NCBI RefSeq assembly: GCF_900113455.1
Contig: NZ_FOPI01000004.1
Span: 26,150 to 90,149 of the forward strand
Direction of reading: 5' to 3'
DNA length: 64,000 nucleotides
DNA from: Ligilactobacillus ruminis DSM 20403 = NBRC 102161
Lineage (GTDB): Bacteria; Bacillota; Bacilli; Lactobacillales; Lactobacillaceae
Notes under the pieces: generated by a model
The model's database searches: none
Told to the model about the DNA's origin: nothing
Seen by the model: only the letters and a program-made list of their open reading frames with translations
Position numbers and translations under genes: made by a program
Shown: piece by piece, positions 34,060 through 43,646 of the stretch
Layout of the letters: every line of letters begins with the position of its first letter
Position numbering within the stretch: position 1 is the first letter of the stretch

Positions 34060-34671
34060 TTAAAACTTATGATTTGAAATCAAGCAATCGACGCCTTCCA
34101 AGTAAGGAATGCGAGGTTCCAATCCGTAGTCGAGCTCAATGCCTTTGTCCTTGATGACTTTTTTGGGAATCGACTTTCGTCCGCTTTCCTGATTGTCCCA
34201 ATACTCAAATATAATATCGGCAGGAAGCAAAAAAAGTTCAGAGCTTAAAACGAATCTGACAATCGTAAAACATATCCCGCCTTGTTTTTGACAGGCACGC
34301 ATATGTTCAACTTGGTGCTTATGGAAGTTGCTTAGCGGAAAAGAAACTTTATTTTTTGTTTCTTTTGCTTCGAAATCGATGTATTTTCCATGATAGACGC
34401 CATTGTAATCAGTCGTCGATGCTTGTTTGAAATATGCTTCGCGGATAACCGCGGCGCTTCGTTTCGGATAAGAAACGTCAACGATTTGGATTGGAATCGG
34501 TTTTTTATGAATAACGGCGATTCCGTGTTCGAGGTAGTACTCGTTGCTTTCGTTGATCTCGTCTTCAAGCGACATGCCACGGTTTCCGTAAATAGTATTT
34601 TGGGTCCGCGTCTTCTTTAAAGCCGAATGACTTTCCTTAAAAGGCTGGCCGTTGGGATAATTAATTACCAC
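34060..34671 (-). CDS. recU: Holliday junction resolvase RecU
   Basis: A 203-residue structure-specific nuclease for recombination and chromosome segregation. GNRGMSLEDEINESN near residue 30, TTDYNGVYHGKYIDFEAKET with the metal ligands D and E, and HQVEHMRACQKQGGICF are RecU signatures. GTG 34671 follows GGAG. The recU-pbp1A pair is conserved in low-GC Gram-positives and couples DNA repair to cell wall synthesis by gene order. Confidence 0.95.
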   Translation of the reverse strand: MVINYPNGQPFKESHSALKKTRTQNTIYGNRGMSLEDEINESNEYYLEHGIAVIHKKPIPIQIVDVSYPKRSAAVIREAYFKQASTTDYNGVYHGKYIDFEAKETKNKVSFPLSNFHKHQVEHMRACQKQGGICFTIVRFVLSSELFLLPADIIFEYWDNQESGRKSIPKKVIKDKGIELDYGLEPRIPYLEGVDCLISNHKF

Positions 34672-34695
34672 AGAGTATCAACTCCCATCTGATTA

Positions 34696-34724
34696 ATTAT
34701 AACAAGTTATGCGCAAATTAGCAA
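34696..34724 (-). promoter_or_regulatory. Promoter of recU-pbp1A
   Basis: Minus strand: TTGCTA (34719-34724), 17 bases, TATAAT (34696-34701), 25 bases before the recU start. Confidence 0.65.
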
Positions 34725-34758
34725 AGAAGGTAGTACAATCAGATAGGGGGGTGAAAAG

Positions 34759-35337
34759 ATGAGACTTTGGATAACCGGTTATCGCAGCTACGAGCTCGGA
34801 ATCTTTAATGATAACGATCCGAAAGTCGCCGTAATCAAGTACTGTTTGGAAAACAACCTGAATTCCTTATTGGAAAAGGGACTCGAGTGGGTCATCACGG
34901 GCGGGCAGCTGGGAACTGAGCAGTGGGCATTGGAAGTTGCCGAAAAGATTGCAATGACTAATTTTGAGCTGAAAACGTCATTGATGTACCCGTTCTCTGA
35001 ATTTGGCAGCAACTGGAAAGAAGACAAAAAAATCAAGCTCAAAGAATTGGAAGAAAATTGCGATTTTAGCGCAAAGGTCAGTTCAAGGCCTTACGAATCG
35101 CCGCAGCAGCTGAGAAATTATCAACGATTCATGCTTGAGCATACCGAAGGCTGTCTGCTTTTGTACGACAAAGAAAATGAAGGAAAATCGCGCTATGATT
35201 ATGAAGCGATTTTGCGTCATCAGGAGAACAACGATTATTTTCTTCAAACGATCGACATGTTCGATTTGCAGGATGCGAGCGAACAATATCAAGAAACTCA
35301 AAGTTATGGTTTACATTCTGACGATAGCTTGCTATAA
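34759..35337 (+). CDS. ypsA: YpsA/DUF1273 SLOG-family protein
   Basis: A 192-residue SLOG (Rossmann-like) protein. LWITGYRSYELGIF at the N-terminus, the glycine-rich GLEWVITGGQLGTEQW nucleotide-binding loop, and YPFSEFGSNW are typical of YpsA. In Bacillus and Staphylococcus it influences cell division. Its place upstream of gpsB matches that. AGGGGGG precedes the ATG. Divergent from recU. Confidence 0.9.
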   Translation: MRLWITGYRSYELGIFNDNDPKVAVIKYCLENNLNSLLEKGLEWVITGGQLGTEQWALEVAEKIAMTNFELKTSLMYPFSEFGSNWKEDKKIKLKELEENCDFSAKVSSRPYESPQQLRNYQRFMLEHTEGCLLLYDKENEGKSRYDYEAILRHQENNDYFLQTIDMFDLQDASEQYQETQSYGLHSDDSLL

Positions 35338-35388
35338 TAAAATGTGTTGTGAGTTAAGTTCCTGTATAGTAAATGAGGTGCAGTTTCT

Positions 35389-35730
35389 ATGGAAAATGTA
35401 AATCTTACCCCTAAGGACATCGTGAACAAAAACTTCAAACCGAAGATGCGTGGCTATGATCCGACAGAGGTCGATGAATTTTTGGATGCCGTCATTCAAG
35501 ATTATGAAGTTTTTACATCTGAGATTCAGAAACTTCAGGCTGACAATGAGAAGTTGCGCAGTCGCGTCGATGAGTTGACCAAGCAGGTCAGCGTCGGCGG
35601 GAATTCGCAAACTGCACGTCCTCAGACGAACATGACCAACATGGATGTGTTGAAACGTCTTTCCAATTTGGAACGTCATGTGTTTGGTGCGCAGCTCAAC
35701 GATAATGGCGATCAAGGTAATCGCTTCTAA
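35389..35730 (+). CDS. gpsB: GpsB cell division protein (DivIVA-like)
   Basis: 113 residues. The N-terminal lipid-binding and coiled-coil domain ([20 protein letters not shown], then [11 protein letters not shown]) is diagnostic; a linker and a short C-terminal helix ([17 protein letters not shown]) complete the protein. It coordinates septal and side-wall peptidoglycan synthesis, docking penicillin-binding proteins. GAGGTG lies before the ATG. Follows ypsA by 51 bases. Confidence 0.95.
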   Translation: MENVNLTPKDIVNKNFKPKMRGYDPTEVDEFLDAVIQDYEVFTSEIQKLQADNEKLRSRVDELTKQVSVGGNSQTARPQTNMTNMDVLKRLSNLERHVFGAQLNDNGDQGNRF

Positions 35731-35747
35731 AATATGTTAATATAGCA

Positions 35748-36130
35748 ATACAGTTTTCGGGTAATCGCGGTCTATTTTATATAGGCTGAGGAAAGTCCAA
35801 GCTTGCACAGGCTGAGATGCCTGTAGTGATCGTGCTTGCTGAAAAAATAAGGCAAGGTACCTTTTATGGTAACGGCAGATGAACTGGCTAAGGTTTCGGC
35901 TAAGCTTAAGTAGTCTTGAAAAGTGCCACAGAGACGAACGGATGCGGAAACGCATCTGGTGGAACGAGGTAAACCCCGCGAGCAGGTAACCCAAACTTTG
36001 GTAGGGGCGCTTCATGACGGAAATGAACTAATCATGGGGGCGAGTCTTTGACTCGGAGATAGATGATTACCACCGATTTCGGATTCCTGAACCGAATGAC
36101 GTACGGAACGTGGCTTATAGAGGACTGTAT
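35748..36130 (+). ncRNA. rnpB: RNase P RNA, type B
   Basis: The conserved start region GGGTAATCGCGG, the universal GAGGAAAGTCC, and the AACCCCGCGAGCAG region are present in the right order over about 380 bases. The ends pair as helix P1: ATACAGTTTTC (35748-35758) with GAGGACTGTAT (36120-36130), with G-U pairs. This defines the bounds. It removes tRNA 5' leaders with the RnpA protein. Location after gpsB is usual for this group. Confidence 0.95.
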
Positions 36131-36139
36131 TCCAGGATT

Positions 36140-36167
36140 GACCAGGGTGTTATCCCTGGTCTTTTTT
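36140..36167 (+). terminator. Terminator of rnpB
   Basis: GACCAGGG/CCCTGGTC with a six-base loop and six T, ten bases after the RNA. Confidence 0.9.
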
Positions 36168-36207
36168 CGTAGAAAACAAATTTTTAAACAAATCTGTGAG
36201 GGATAAC

Positions 36208-37344
36208 ATGGAAAAATTCAATTTAATTGCAACTTGTGCAGCCGGAATTGAAGCAATTACTGCAAACGAACTGAAACATCTTGGATATGACGTTCAGACT
36301 GAAAACGGCAGAGTTCGTTTTTCGGGGACGATGAAAGATGTTTTTGAAACAAACTTATGGTTAAGAACGGCTGACAGAATCAAAATTGTTGTGGCGGAGT
36401 TTGAGGCGAGGACTTTCGACGAGCTGTTCGAAAAAACCAAGGCATTGCCGTGGGATGAGTTTCTTCCGCTTGACGCAGAGTTTCCGGTTTCAGGAAAATC
36501 TCAAAAATCAAAATTGCACAATGTTCCGAGCGTACAGTCTATCGTCAAGAAGGCGATTGTTGATAAAATGTGTACCGTTTATTTTAGACGGACGCAGCTT
36601 CCTGAAACGGGGGCGCTTTATCCGATTGAATGCGCAATCAACAAGGATAATGTCATGCTTACGCTTGATACGACCGGAAGCAGCCTGTTCAAGCGCGGAT
36701 ATCGGACCGAAAAGGGCGGGGCGCCGCTTAAGGAAAACATGGCTGCAGCGTTGGTTCTGATTTCTCACTGGTATCCTGAACAGACCTTCGTCGATCCTGT
36801 CTGTGGGTCTGGGACGATTCCAATCGAGGCAGCTTTGATTGGTCATAACATTGCGCCCGGCTTGAATCGACAATTTGCTTGCGGAAAATGGGAACTTGCC
36901 GAAACGGGTATTGAAGAAAAAATTCGCGAAGAAGCACGGTCAAGGGCTGATATGTCACGCGAACTCGACATTTGGGGCTATGACATTGACGGACGAATGG
37001 TCGAAATTGCCAGAAGGAATTCTGCTGCAGCCGGAGTTCGTTCAAGCATTAATTTAAAGCAGATGGCTCTGAAAGATTTTAAAACCGATAAGGAATATGG
37101 CGTAATCGTTGCCAACCCTCCGTACGGGGAACGTTTGAGCAGCAGAGACGAAGTTCACAAGCTTTATCGGCAAATGGGAGAGATTTATCGCCCGCTTGAA
37201 ACGTGGGGCAAGTACATTTTGACGAGCGACCTTAAATTTGAAGAATGGTATGGTCAAAAAGCGACAAAGAAACGCAAGCTTTATAACGGGTCATTGAGAA
37301 CTGATTTGTTTCAGTATTGGGGCAAGCGCAAACCGCGCGCCTAA
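36208..37344 (+). CDS. ypsC: THUMP-domain 23S rRNA methyltransferase (RlmL/YpsC type)
   Basis: A 378-residue RNA guanine-N2 methyltransferase. An N-terminal ferredoxin-like and THUMP domain (about 1-160) is followed by the Rossmann core: motif I VDPVCGSGTIPIEAAL and motif IV NPPYGERL. Corresponds to the N-terminal half of E. coli RlmL, a single-domain form in Firmicutes. ATG 36208 follows GAGGG. Its stop overlaps that of the convergent RNase H gene by four bases. Confidence 0.88.
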   Translation: MEKFNLIATCAAGIEAITANELKHLGYDVQTENGRVRFSGTMKDVFETNLWLRTADRIKIVVAEFEARTFDELFEKTKALPWDEFLPLDAEFPVSGKSQKSKLHNVPSVQSIVKKAIVDKMCTVYFRRTQLPETGALYPIECAINKDNVMLTLDTTGSSLFKRGYRTEKGGAPLKENMAAALVLISHWYPEQTFVDPVCGSGTIPIEAALIGHNIAPGLNRQFACGKWELAETGIEEKIREEARSRADMSRELDIWGYDIDGRMVEIARRNSAAAGVRSSINLKQMALKDFKTDKEYGVIVANPPYGERLSSRDEVHKLYRQMGEIYRPLETWGKYILTSDLKFEEWYGQKATKKRKLYNGSLRTDLFQYWGKRKPRA

Positions 37345-37715
37345 TGCAGAGCTTGCAGCGCAAGCTCATGAGCTCCGCGGTTTTCCTTATCCGAAATCTG
37401 GTTCGGAATCATCAAAGAAAACGGACGAATCGTTTCTTCCAAACGGGTAAGCTGTTCTTGGTAGGATTTGCTGTAATGCTTGCTCAAACTGTCAAAAACG
37501 ATTTTGCTGTCGGTATAAAAAAAGATTGCTTCGTCTTCTTGAGCAATCTTTTTTATTTGCTCAAAACCTTTGGCTGCAGCGGCAAATTCGGCTGCGTGAT
37601 TGTCTTTTTCATTCAACGCAAACTTTTGCTGGAACTGCTGTCCGTTTTTGACGATAAGGATTCCTGCCGCGCTTTTTCCGTTTTTGAATGCGGCATCGGT
37701 ATACAGTTTGATCAT
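37341..37715 (-). CDS. RNase HI-like protein
   Basis: A 124-residue RNase H fold protein, the short form without a hybrid-binding domain. YTDAAF (first Asp), HAAEFAAA (Glu) and FYTDSKIV (second Asp) are present. At the fourth position, where RNase HI has the last Asp (xDELA), it reads AHELA, so the carboxylate is replaced by His. The family tolerates this in some reverse-transcriptase-like RNase H members. ATG 37715 with GAGG upstream. Activity uncertain. Confidence 0.82.
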   Translation of the reverse strand: MIKLYTDAAFKNGKSAAGILIVKNGQQFQQKFALNEKDNHAAEFAAAAKGFEQIKKIAQEDEAIFFYTDSKIVFDSLSKHYSKSYQEQLTRLEETIRPFSLMIPNQISDKENRGAHELALQALH

Positions 37716-37776
37716 TTTGGACCTCTTCTTAACTTATTATTAAATATACTATAGCATATCGCCGTTGTTTTTTTGA

Positions 37777-37782
37777 TATAAT
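37777..37782 (+). promoter_or_regulatory. -10 box of the ebsA-like gene
   Basis: TATAAT lies 36 bases before the GTG start; a weak TTGTTT upstream may serve as -35. Confidence 0.4.
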
Positions 37783-37817
37783 GTAACCGACAGTTATTAT
37801 TGAAAGGATGTTTTTTT

Positions 37818-38210
37818 GTGGAAAAACGTTTTTATTATCAACCTGATTTGCCGACCTCAATTACGTGTTGGTCGTACACTGGGATGGCTTTCTTATTCAG
37901 TATGCTTTTGTGGCTTGAAATCACCGTCTTCCAAGTCTACACTGCCATTGTTTTTGTGATTTTTTTGATTGCCGCAATTTTGCAGATTGCGCGAAGAAAA
38001 ATTGTGCTTGAGAATGACGGTGTGGCCATAAAGACTGTATTTTCCATGAATGCAAAAAAGATTTCATATGACGACATTTTAAATGTTGAAGTTGAAAAAC
38101 ATGGCCTTGCTTTCACGACCAAATATCAGAAATTATCGGTCATGATGAAATGCAAGAATGCCAAAAAACTGTACAAAATTTTAAATAATCCCGAAAAAGT
38201 TCGTGTTTAA
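37818..38210 (+). CDS. EbsA-like membrane protein
   Basis: 130 residues with two membrane helices (about 21-40 and 44-62) and a cytoplasmic PH-like C-terminal part (KIVLENDGVAIKTVFSMNAK). The layout and the place after an RNase H gene match EbsA family proteins of lactobacilli and enterococci, named for a link to surface structures and conjugation, with the function unknown. GTG 37818 is chosen over a TTG at 37800, as GAAAGGA precedes it by eleven bases. Confidence 0.65.
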   Translation: MEKRFYYQPDLPTSITCWSYTGMAFLFSMLLWLEITVFQVYTAIVFVIFLIAAILQIARRKIVLENDGVAIKTVFSMNAKKISYDDILNVEVEKHGLAFTTKYQKLSVMMKCKNAKKLYKILNNPEKVRV

Positions 38211-38324
38211 GACGTTTTAAATGCAAAAATAATTATAAAATGACTAAAAAAAGAAGATTTTGCTGACAATTGCCGTCATATGAGATATACTTAAATCATT
38301 CATGACAAGGAAGGAAGTTCAGCG

Positions 38325-39983
38325 TTGAAAGATATTGAAATTGCACAAAAATGCACGATGGAACCGATTGGCGAGGTTGCAAAACGTGCCGGTCTGACGG
38401 AGGACGAAATTGATCAATACGGCAAGTACAAGGCAAAAATTTCATTGCCGCTTAAAGATCACGAACCGACCAAACGCAAACTTGTTTTGGTGACGGCAAT
38501 CAACCCGACTCCTGCCGGCGAAGGCAAGTCGACGGTCACGGTCGGATTGGCGGATGCGATGCAGCTCAGGAATAAGAAAACGATGATTGCCTTGCGCGAG
38601 CCGTCGCTTGGACCCGTGATGGGCATGAAGGGCGGTGCAACCGGCGGCGGATATTCTCAAGTCGTTCCGATGGAAGACATCAATCTTCATTTTACCGGCG
38701 ACATGCATGCCTTGACGGCTGCCAACAACACTTTGGCTGCTTTGATCGATAATCATATTCATCAAGGCAATCAGCTTGGCATTGATCAAAGACGTGTTAT
38801 TTGGAAACGCGTGGTTGACATCAATGATCGTGCCCTGCGCCATGTCGTTGTCGGTCTTGGCGGCCCGACTTCGGGGGTTCCGAGAGAAGACGGTTTCGAC
38901 ATTACGGTGGCATCCGAACTGATGGCCATCATCTGTCTTGCAAAAGACATTGCCGATCTTAAAAATCGCATTGGACGCATCGTCATCGGATATACTTTTG
39001 ACAGGCAGCCGGTTACGGTTGACCAGCTTGGAGTGACCGGTGCGATTGCCGTTCTTTTGAAGGACGCAATCAAGCCGAACCTCGTTCAGACGTTGGCACA
39101 TACGCCAGCTGTCATTCATGGCGGCCCGTTTGCCAATATCGCTCATGGATGCAACAGCGTATTTGCAACGAAGACTTGCCTTGATCTGGCAGATTATACG
39201 ATTACCGAGGCCGGGTTCGGTGCCGACTTAGGGGCAGAAAAATTCTTGGACATCAAAGCACCAGTTTTGGGCAAGACGCCAGATGCCGTAGTAATCGTTG
39301 CGACGGTCCGTGCGCTTAAGATGAACGGTGGGGTTTCAAAAAAAGAGCTGGATGCTGAAAACGTTGCAGCAGTCGAGCAAGGCTATGCAAATCTTAGAAA
39401 GCACGTGCAAAACATGCAGCGCTACGGCTTGCCGGTTCTCGTTGCGCTCAACCGTTTCGTTCAAGATACTGACGCTGAACTTCAAAAAATTCAAGAGCTT
39501 TGCGAACAAGACGGAACCAAAGCTTTTGTTTGCGACGTTTGGGCCAAAGGCGGAAACGGGGCTTTGGAACTTGCGGACGCCGTTGTCGAAGCATGCGACA
39601 AGAAAACGGAATTCAAGCCTTTGTACGGTTCAGATGATGAGGTTGAAGTCAAGATTGAAAAAATCGTTAGGGAAATTTATGGTGGAGACGGAGTCGAATT
39701 CGGACCAAAAGCGAAAAAACAGCTTGTGCAGTTCCGCAAATTAGGTTGGGACAAGTTGCCTGTCTGCATGGCCAAAACCCAATTCTCATTGTCGGATGAT
39801 GCCAGCCTTCTTGGAGCACCGACAGGATTTACGATTCATGTTCGCGAGTTCGTGCCGAAGCTCGGAGCGGGATTTTTGGTTGCGTTGACAGGCAATGTTT
39901 TAACGATGCCTGGCCTGCCTAAAGTTCCGGCCGCCATGGGGATAAATCTGACGGACGAAGGCGTAATTGAAGGCTTATATTGA
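38325..39983 (+). CDS. fhs: Formate-tetrahydrofolate ligase
   Basis: A 552-residue ATP-dependent enzyme forming 10-formyltetrahydrofolate for purine and formyl-Met-tRNA synthesis. The P-loop region [19 protein letters not shown], then [18 protein letters not shown] and [13 protein letters not shown] are highly conserved. The start is TTG 38325 after GGAAGGAAG. Single gene with its own terminator. Confidence 0.96.
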   Translation: MKDIEIAQKCTMEPIGEVAKRAGLTEDEIDQYGKYKAKISLPLKDHEPTKRKLVLVTAINPTPAGEGKSTVTVGLADAMQLRNKKTMIALREPSLGPVMGMKGGATGGGYSQVVPMEDINLHFTGDMHALTAANNTLAALIDNHIHQGNQLGIDQRRVIWKRVVDINDRALRHVVVGLGGPTSGVPREDGFDITVASELMAIICLAKDIADLKNRIGRIVIGYTFDRQPVTVDQLGVTGAIAVLLKDAIKPNLVQTLAHTPAVIHGGPFANIAHGCNSVFATKTCLDLADYTITEAGFGADLGAEKFLDIKAPVLGKTPDAVVIVATVRALKMNGGVSKKELDAENVAAVEQGYANLRKHVQNMQRYGLPVLVALNRFVQDTDAELQKIQELCEQDGTKAFVCDVWAKGGNGALELADAVVEACDKKTEFKPLYGSDDEVEVKIEKIVREIYGGDGVEFGPKAKKQLVQFRKLGWDKLPVCMAKTQFSLSDDASLLGAPTGFTIHVREFVPKLGAGFLVALTGNVLTMPGLPKVPAAMGINLTDEGVIEGLY

Positions 39984-40059
39984 TAGGGCCTGACAAAAGT
40001 AAAAATTTCTATTGAAGAGGCTTGGGGGGAAAATTCTCCTTTTCCTCTTGAAATAAATG

Positions 40060-40112
40060 AAAAGTCGGACAAAGGCGGTCGATTTGCGATTGAATTTGTC
40101 CGGCTTTTCTTT
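40060..40112 (+). terminator. Terminator of fhs
   Basis: AAAAGTCGGACAAA (40060-40073) pairs over 14 positions with 40095-40108 (one G-U pair), then a T-rich tail. Confidence 0.75.
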
Positions 40113-40375
40113 GATTTTTATATATGAAAAAACTATCTTTTTAAAGAGAAGCGCTGCTCAACTATTTCAGCCAATATCTCATTCAAATTTGCCGACAGAC
40201 TTTTTTCGGCTTTATTTCCATCATTGCAGGCGGTTGTTATTCATACGAAAAAATCCGTTTTTTTAATGCGCCAGTCGGTGGTGTTTGACTCTAAAGCAGA
40301 TTATTTTCGGTCTTTTTTTGCTGCCGAATCCGTCTTAAGAAATTATATTATGTTACTTTAACTTAAATGAAAAAA

Positions 40376-40433
40376 CACTTAACAAACAGGGGGATTTAAT
40401 TCCCCGTTTTTTTAGTGTATACTGTGTTAAGTG
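40376..40433 (+). promoter_or_regulatory. Nested inverted repeats upstream of lspA
   Basis: An inner terminator-like hairpin (AACAGGGG with CCCCGTT, then T-run, 40385-40413) sits inside an outer perfect nine-base repeat CACTTAACA/TGTTAAGTG. It could be a terminator, an attenuator or an operator around the lspA promoter, which would lie in TGTATACTGTG (40415-40426). Confidence 0.45.
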
Positions 40434-40459
40434 ACATTCAACAGAAAGGTAAGAAAAAG

Positions 40460-40903
40460 ATGCCTCTATATTTTGTAATAATAGCAGCAATCGTCATATT
40501 GGATCAGACGGTCAAACATCTGATTGTCGGATCGATCAAACTTAATGCCAGCATCAGCATAGTAGACGGAATTTTATCGCTTGCTCACATCAGAAATTAT
40601 GGTGCGGCTTGGAGCATGCTGCTTGGACAAATTTGGTTTTTCGTAATCATTTCGATCGTTTCTTTGGCAGTGATGGCTTTCTTTTTTTGGAAGTTTCGTA
40701 ACAGGCCTCTGTATTTAACGGGACTGTCCTTAATGATTGGCGGGACAATTGGAAATTTTATCGATCGTTTGCGTTTAGGATACGTCGTCGACATGTTCCA
40801 GCTTGACTTTATCAATTTTCCGGTTTTCAACGTCGCCGATTGCGCATTGACAATCGGCGTGGCAGTGATTTTGATTGCAATGCTGAAGGATGATGAATTA
40901 TGA
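40460..40903 (+). CDS. lspA: Lipoprotein signal peptidase (signal peptidase II)
   Basis: A 147-residue membrane aspartyl protease with four membrane helices. The conserved motifs are LDQTVKH near residue 14, GNFIDRLRLGYVVDMF and FNVADCAL; the two catalytic aspartates lie in the last two. It cleaves prolipoproteins before the lipidated cysteine. ATG 40460 with AAAGGTAAG upstream. Its stop overlaps the rluD start by four bases. Confidence 0.95.
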   Translation: MPLYFVIIAAIVILDQTVKHLIVGSIKLNASISIVDGILSLAHIRNYGAAWSMLLGQIWFFVIISIVSLAVMAFFFWKFRNRPLYLTGLSLMIGGTIGNFIDRLRLGYVVDMFQLDFINFPVFNVADCALTIGVAVILIAMLKDDEL

Positions 40904-41805
40904 AGGAAACAGTTGTTGAAATGCAAAACGGACGCCTGGACAAGGCCTGCAGCGAAATCTTTTCGGATTATTCGCGTTCGCAAATCAAGCAGCTGATCGA
41001 TGGTGGAAACATTACCGTTAACGGCAAAACCGAAAAAGCAAAGTACAAGGTTAAGTCAGGCGATGTGATCAGACTTGAAGAACCTGAAACTAAGACGCTT
41101 GAATTAAGACCAGAAAATATTCCGTTAGATATCGTCTACGAAGATGACGACGTAATCGTCATCAACAAGCCTCAAGGTATGGTTATTCATCCGGCTCCGG
41201 GACACGATGAGCATACGTTGGTCAACGCTTTGTTATATCATTGTCCGTTGTCGACAATCAACGGAACCTTTCGACCAGGAATCGTCCACCGAATCGACAA
41301 GGACACTTCAGGTTTGCTGATGGTTGCTAAAAATGACAAGGCGCATCGATCTCTTGCAAAACAGCTTAAGGATAAAACGAATATTCGCGAGTACGTTGCT
41401 TTGGTGCACGGAAGAATTGCTGAAGACGAGGGAACGATAAATGCTCCAATCGGCAGAAGTTTAAAAGATCGAAAGAAACAGGCCGTTGTCAAAGATGGGC
41501 GAAATGCAGTGACGCACTTTGAGGTTTTGAAAAGATATCGCGATTATACGTTTGTAAAGTGCATTCTTGAAACTGGCAGAACCCATCAGATCAGGGTTCA
41601 TATGAAATACATCGGCCATCCGCTTGTCGGTGATCCACTATATGGTCCGAAAAAGACCATTAAGGGAAACGGTCAGTTCCTTCACGCGGGAAAGCTCGGT
41701 TTCGTTCATCCGACGACTGGAAAATTGTTGGTATTTGAAGCTCCTTTGCCGAAAATTTTTCAAGAATGCCTGGAAAAACTTGACAAAAACAATCGTTTAG
41801 TGTAA
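40900..41805 (+). CDS. rluD: RluD-type pseudouridine synthase
   Basis: 301 residues. An N-terminal S4 RNA-binding domain (about 14-75, RLDKACSEIFSDYSRSQIKQ) is followed by the RluA-family core, with the catalytic aspartate in HRIDKDTSGLL and the later TGRTHQIRVHM segment. Acts on 23S rRNA. Co-transcribed with lspA (ATGA overlap), as in most Firmicutes where the pair precedes pyrR. Confidence 0.93.
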   Translation: MKETVVEMQNGRLDKACSEIFSDYSRSQIKQLIDGGNITVNGKTEKAKYKVKSGDVIRLEEPETKTLELRPENIPLDIVYEDDDVIVINKPQGMVIHPAPGHDEHTLVNALLYHCPLSTINGTFRPGIVHRIDKDTSGLLMVAKNDKAHRSLAKQLKDKTNIREYVALVHGRIAEDEGTINAPIGRSLKDRKKQAVVKDGRNAVTHFEVLKRYRDYTFVKCILETGRTHQIRVHMKYIGHPLVGDPLYGPKKTIKGNGQFLHAGKLGFVHPTTGKLLVFEAPLPKIFQECLEKLDKNNRLV

Positions 41806-41808
41806 CTT
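41780..41808 (+). promoter_or_regulatory. Likely pyr operon promoter inside the rluD 3' end
   Basis: TTGACA (41780-41785), 17 bases, TAACTT (41803-41808). The -35 is perfect, the -10 only fair. It lies just upstream of the PyrR leader. Confidence 0.5.
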
Positions 41809-41814
41809 GTATGT

Positions 41815-41952
41815 TAATGATAAGTCCTTTAAAATTAGTCCAGAGAGGCTAAGAAGGTGCGGATTGAGCAATGGAATCAGTGTGTCGGTACTGATGAAAT
41901 TCGTTTACCACTTAGCCTTAAACAGTACGTTTTAGGCTGAGTGGTTTTTTAT
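41815..41952 (+). promoter_or_regulatory. PyrR-dependent attenuator 1, before pyrR
   Basis: The PyrR-binding loop motif TCCAGAGAGGCT lies at 41839-41850, followed by AAGAAGGT, and a terminator hairpin (41908-41922 with 41931-41944) is followed by six T. When PyrR with UMP holds the binding loop, the terminator forms. This is the known control of Gram-positive pyr operons. Confidence 0.88.
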
Positions 41953-41960
41953 TGGACTGA

Positions 41961-42530
<570 letters not shown>

Positions 42531-42550
42531 GCAGCAACCATTTAACTGAC

Positions 42551-42655
42551 TCCAGAGAGGGCAAAAAGGTTGAAACACTTGGTGTATGCACAAGTGCGTA
42601 TGTTTTGACGAACCTTTGCAGATCTGGATCTGATTGCGGATTCAGGTCTTTTTTT
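42551..42655 (+). promoter_or_regulatory. PyrR-dependent attenuator 2, between pyrR and pyrB
   Basis: A second TCCAGAGAGGGC motif (42551-42562) with AAAAAGGTT pairing to AACCTTTG (42611-42618), then a terminator stem (42620-42630 with 42639-42649) and a run of seven T. Two attenuators in series would tighten control of the biosynthetic genes relative to pyrR. Confidence 0.88.
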
Positions 42656-42686
42656 AAATTAAATTAAAGATAAAGGACAGACAAGA

Positions 42687-43646
42687 ATGAATATCGAAAA
42701 GAAAGCTGTTAGATTACCGCATTTTGTAACGATTGAAAATTTGAGCAACGATGATGTTTCAGCATTGATCGAAAGAGCTGAATATTTCAAGCACGGCGGA
42801 ACTCCTGAGACGTTGACGAATCCGGTGTATTCGGTCAATATGTTTTTTGAAGATTCGACAAGAACTCATACGAGTTTTGAGATGGCCGAAAGAAAACTTG
42901 GCTTAACCGTTATTCCTTTTGATCCGGCACACAGTTCGGTCAAGAAGGGAGAAACGCTTTACGATACGCTTTTGACAATGGACGCGATTGGATTGGACTT
43001 AGCAGTTATTCGCCATAAGGAAAATAATTATTACAACGATTTGGTTGAAACATCCGATAATCAAACGCTTGATATCGGAATCGTAAACGCTGGTGACGGA
43101 AGCGGACAGCATCCTTCTCAATGTCTGCTCGATATGATGACCATTCATGACCATTTTGGAAGAATTGAAGGATTGAAAGTTGCGATTATCGGCGACTTGA
43201 CAAATTCCCGTGTTGCAAGAAGCAATATGGAGCTTTTGACGCAGCTTGGCGCAGAAGTGTATTTTTCAGGCCCTGAATACTGGTATTCTGATGAATTCGG
43301 AAAATATGGCAAATATCTTCCTGTCGATGAATTAGTTGAAAAAATGGACGTGATGATGCTTCTTAGAGTTCAGCATGAACGTCATGACGGAGATTCAAAC
43401 GAGGGTTCCTTTAATCCTGAAGAATATCATAAGAAATACGGCATTAACGAAGAACGTTATGAAAAAATGAAAGACGATGCAATTATCATGCATCCCGGTC
43501 CAATCAACCGTGGCGTCGAACTTGCGTCAGAACTTGTCGAATCAGATAAGTCTCGTTTCAAAGTTCAGATGCAAAACGGCGTTTTTATGAGAATGGCAAT
43601 GATTGAGGCAGTGATGCGCGGACGCAAGCTGGGAGGTTTGGAATAA
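42687..43646 (+). CDS. pyrB: Aspartate carbamoyltransferase, catalytic chain
   Basis: A 319-residue enzyme joining carbamoyl phosphate and aspartate. The carbamoyl-phosphate site [16 protein letters not shown] and the C-terminal [12 protein letters not shown] are conserved. No pyrI regulatory chain, as in other Firmicutes. Its stop overlaps the pyrC start (TAATG). Confidence 0.96.
   Translation: MNIEKKAVRLPHFVTIENLSNDDVSALIERAEYFKHGGTPETLTNPVYSVNMFFEDSTRTHTSFEMAERKLGLTVIPFDPAHSSVKKGETLYDTLLTMDAIGLDLAVIRHKENNYYNDLVETSDNQTLDIGIVNAGDGSGQHPSQCLLDMMTIHDHFGRIEGLKVAIIGDLTNSRVARSNMELLTQLGAEVYFSGPEYWYSDEFGKYGKYLPVDELVEKMDVMMLLRVQHERHDGDSNEGSFNPEEYHKKYGINEERYEKMKDDAIIMHPGPINRGVELASELVESDKSRFKVQMQNGVFMRMAMIEAVMRGRKLGGLE

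Larger units (their letters stand above)
39984..40459. other. Intergenic stretch between fhs and lspA
   Basis: No gene found. It contains the fhs terminator at 40060-40108, an upstream weaker GAAGAGG/CCTCTT repeat at 40013-40050, a second terminator-like hairpin at 40385-40413, and an outer repeat (CACTTAACA at 40376 with TGTTAAGTG at 40425) that encloses the latter. Confidence 0.6.

Noticed and set aside
38442-39146. 234-residue minus-strand ORF inside fhs
   Set aside because: Antisense to a highly conserved enzyme; open only because of codon bias.
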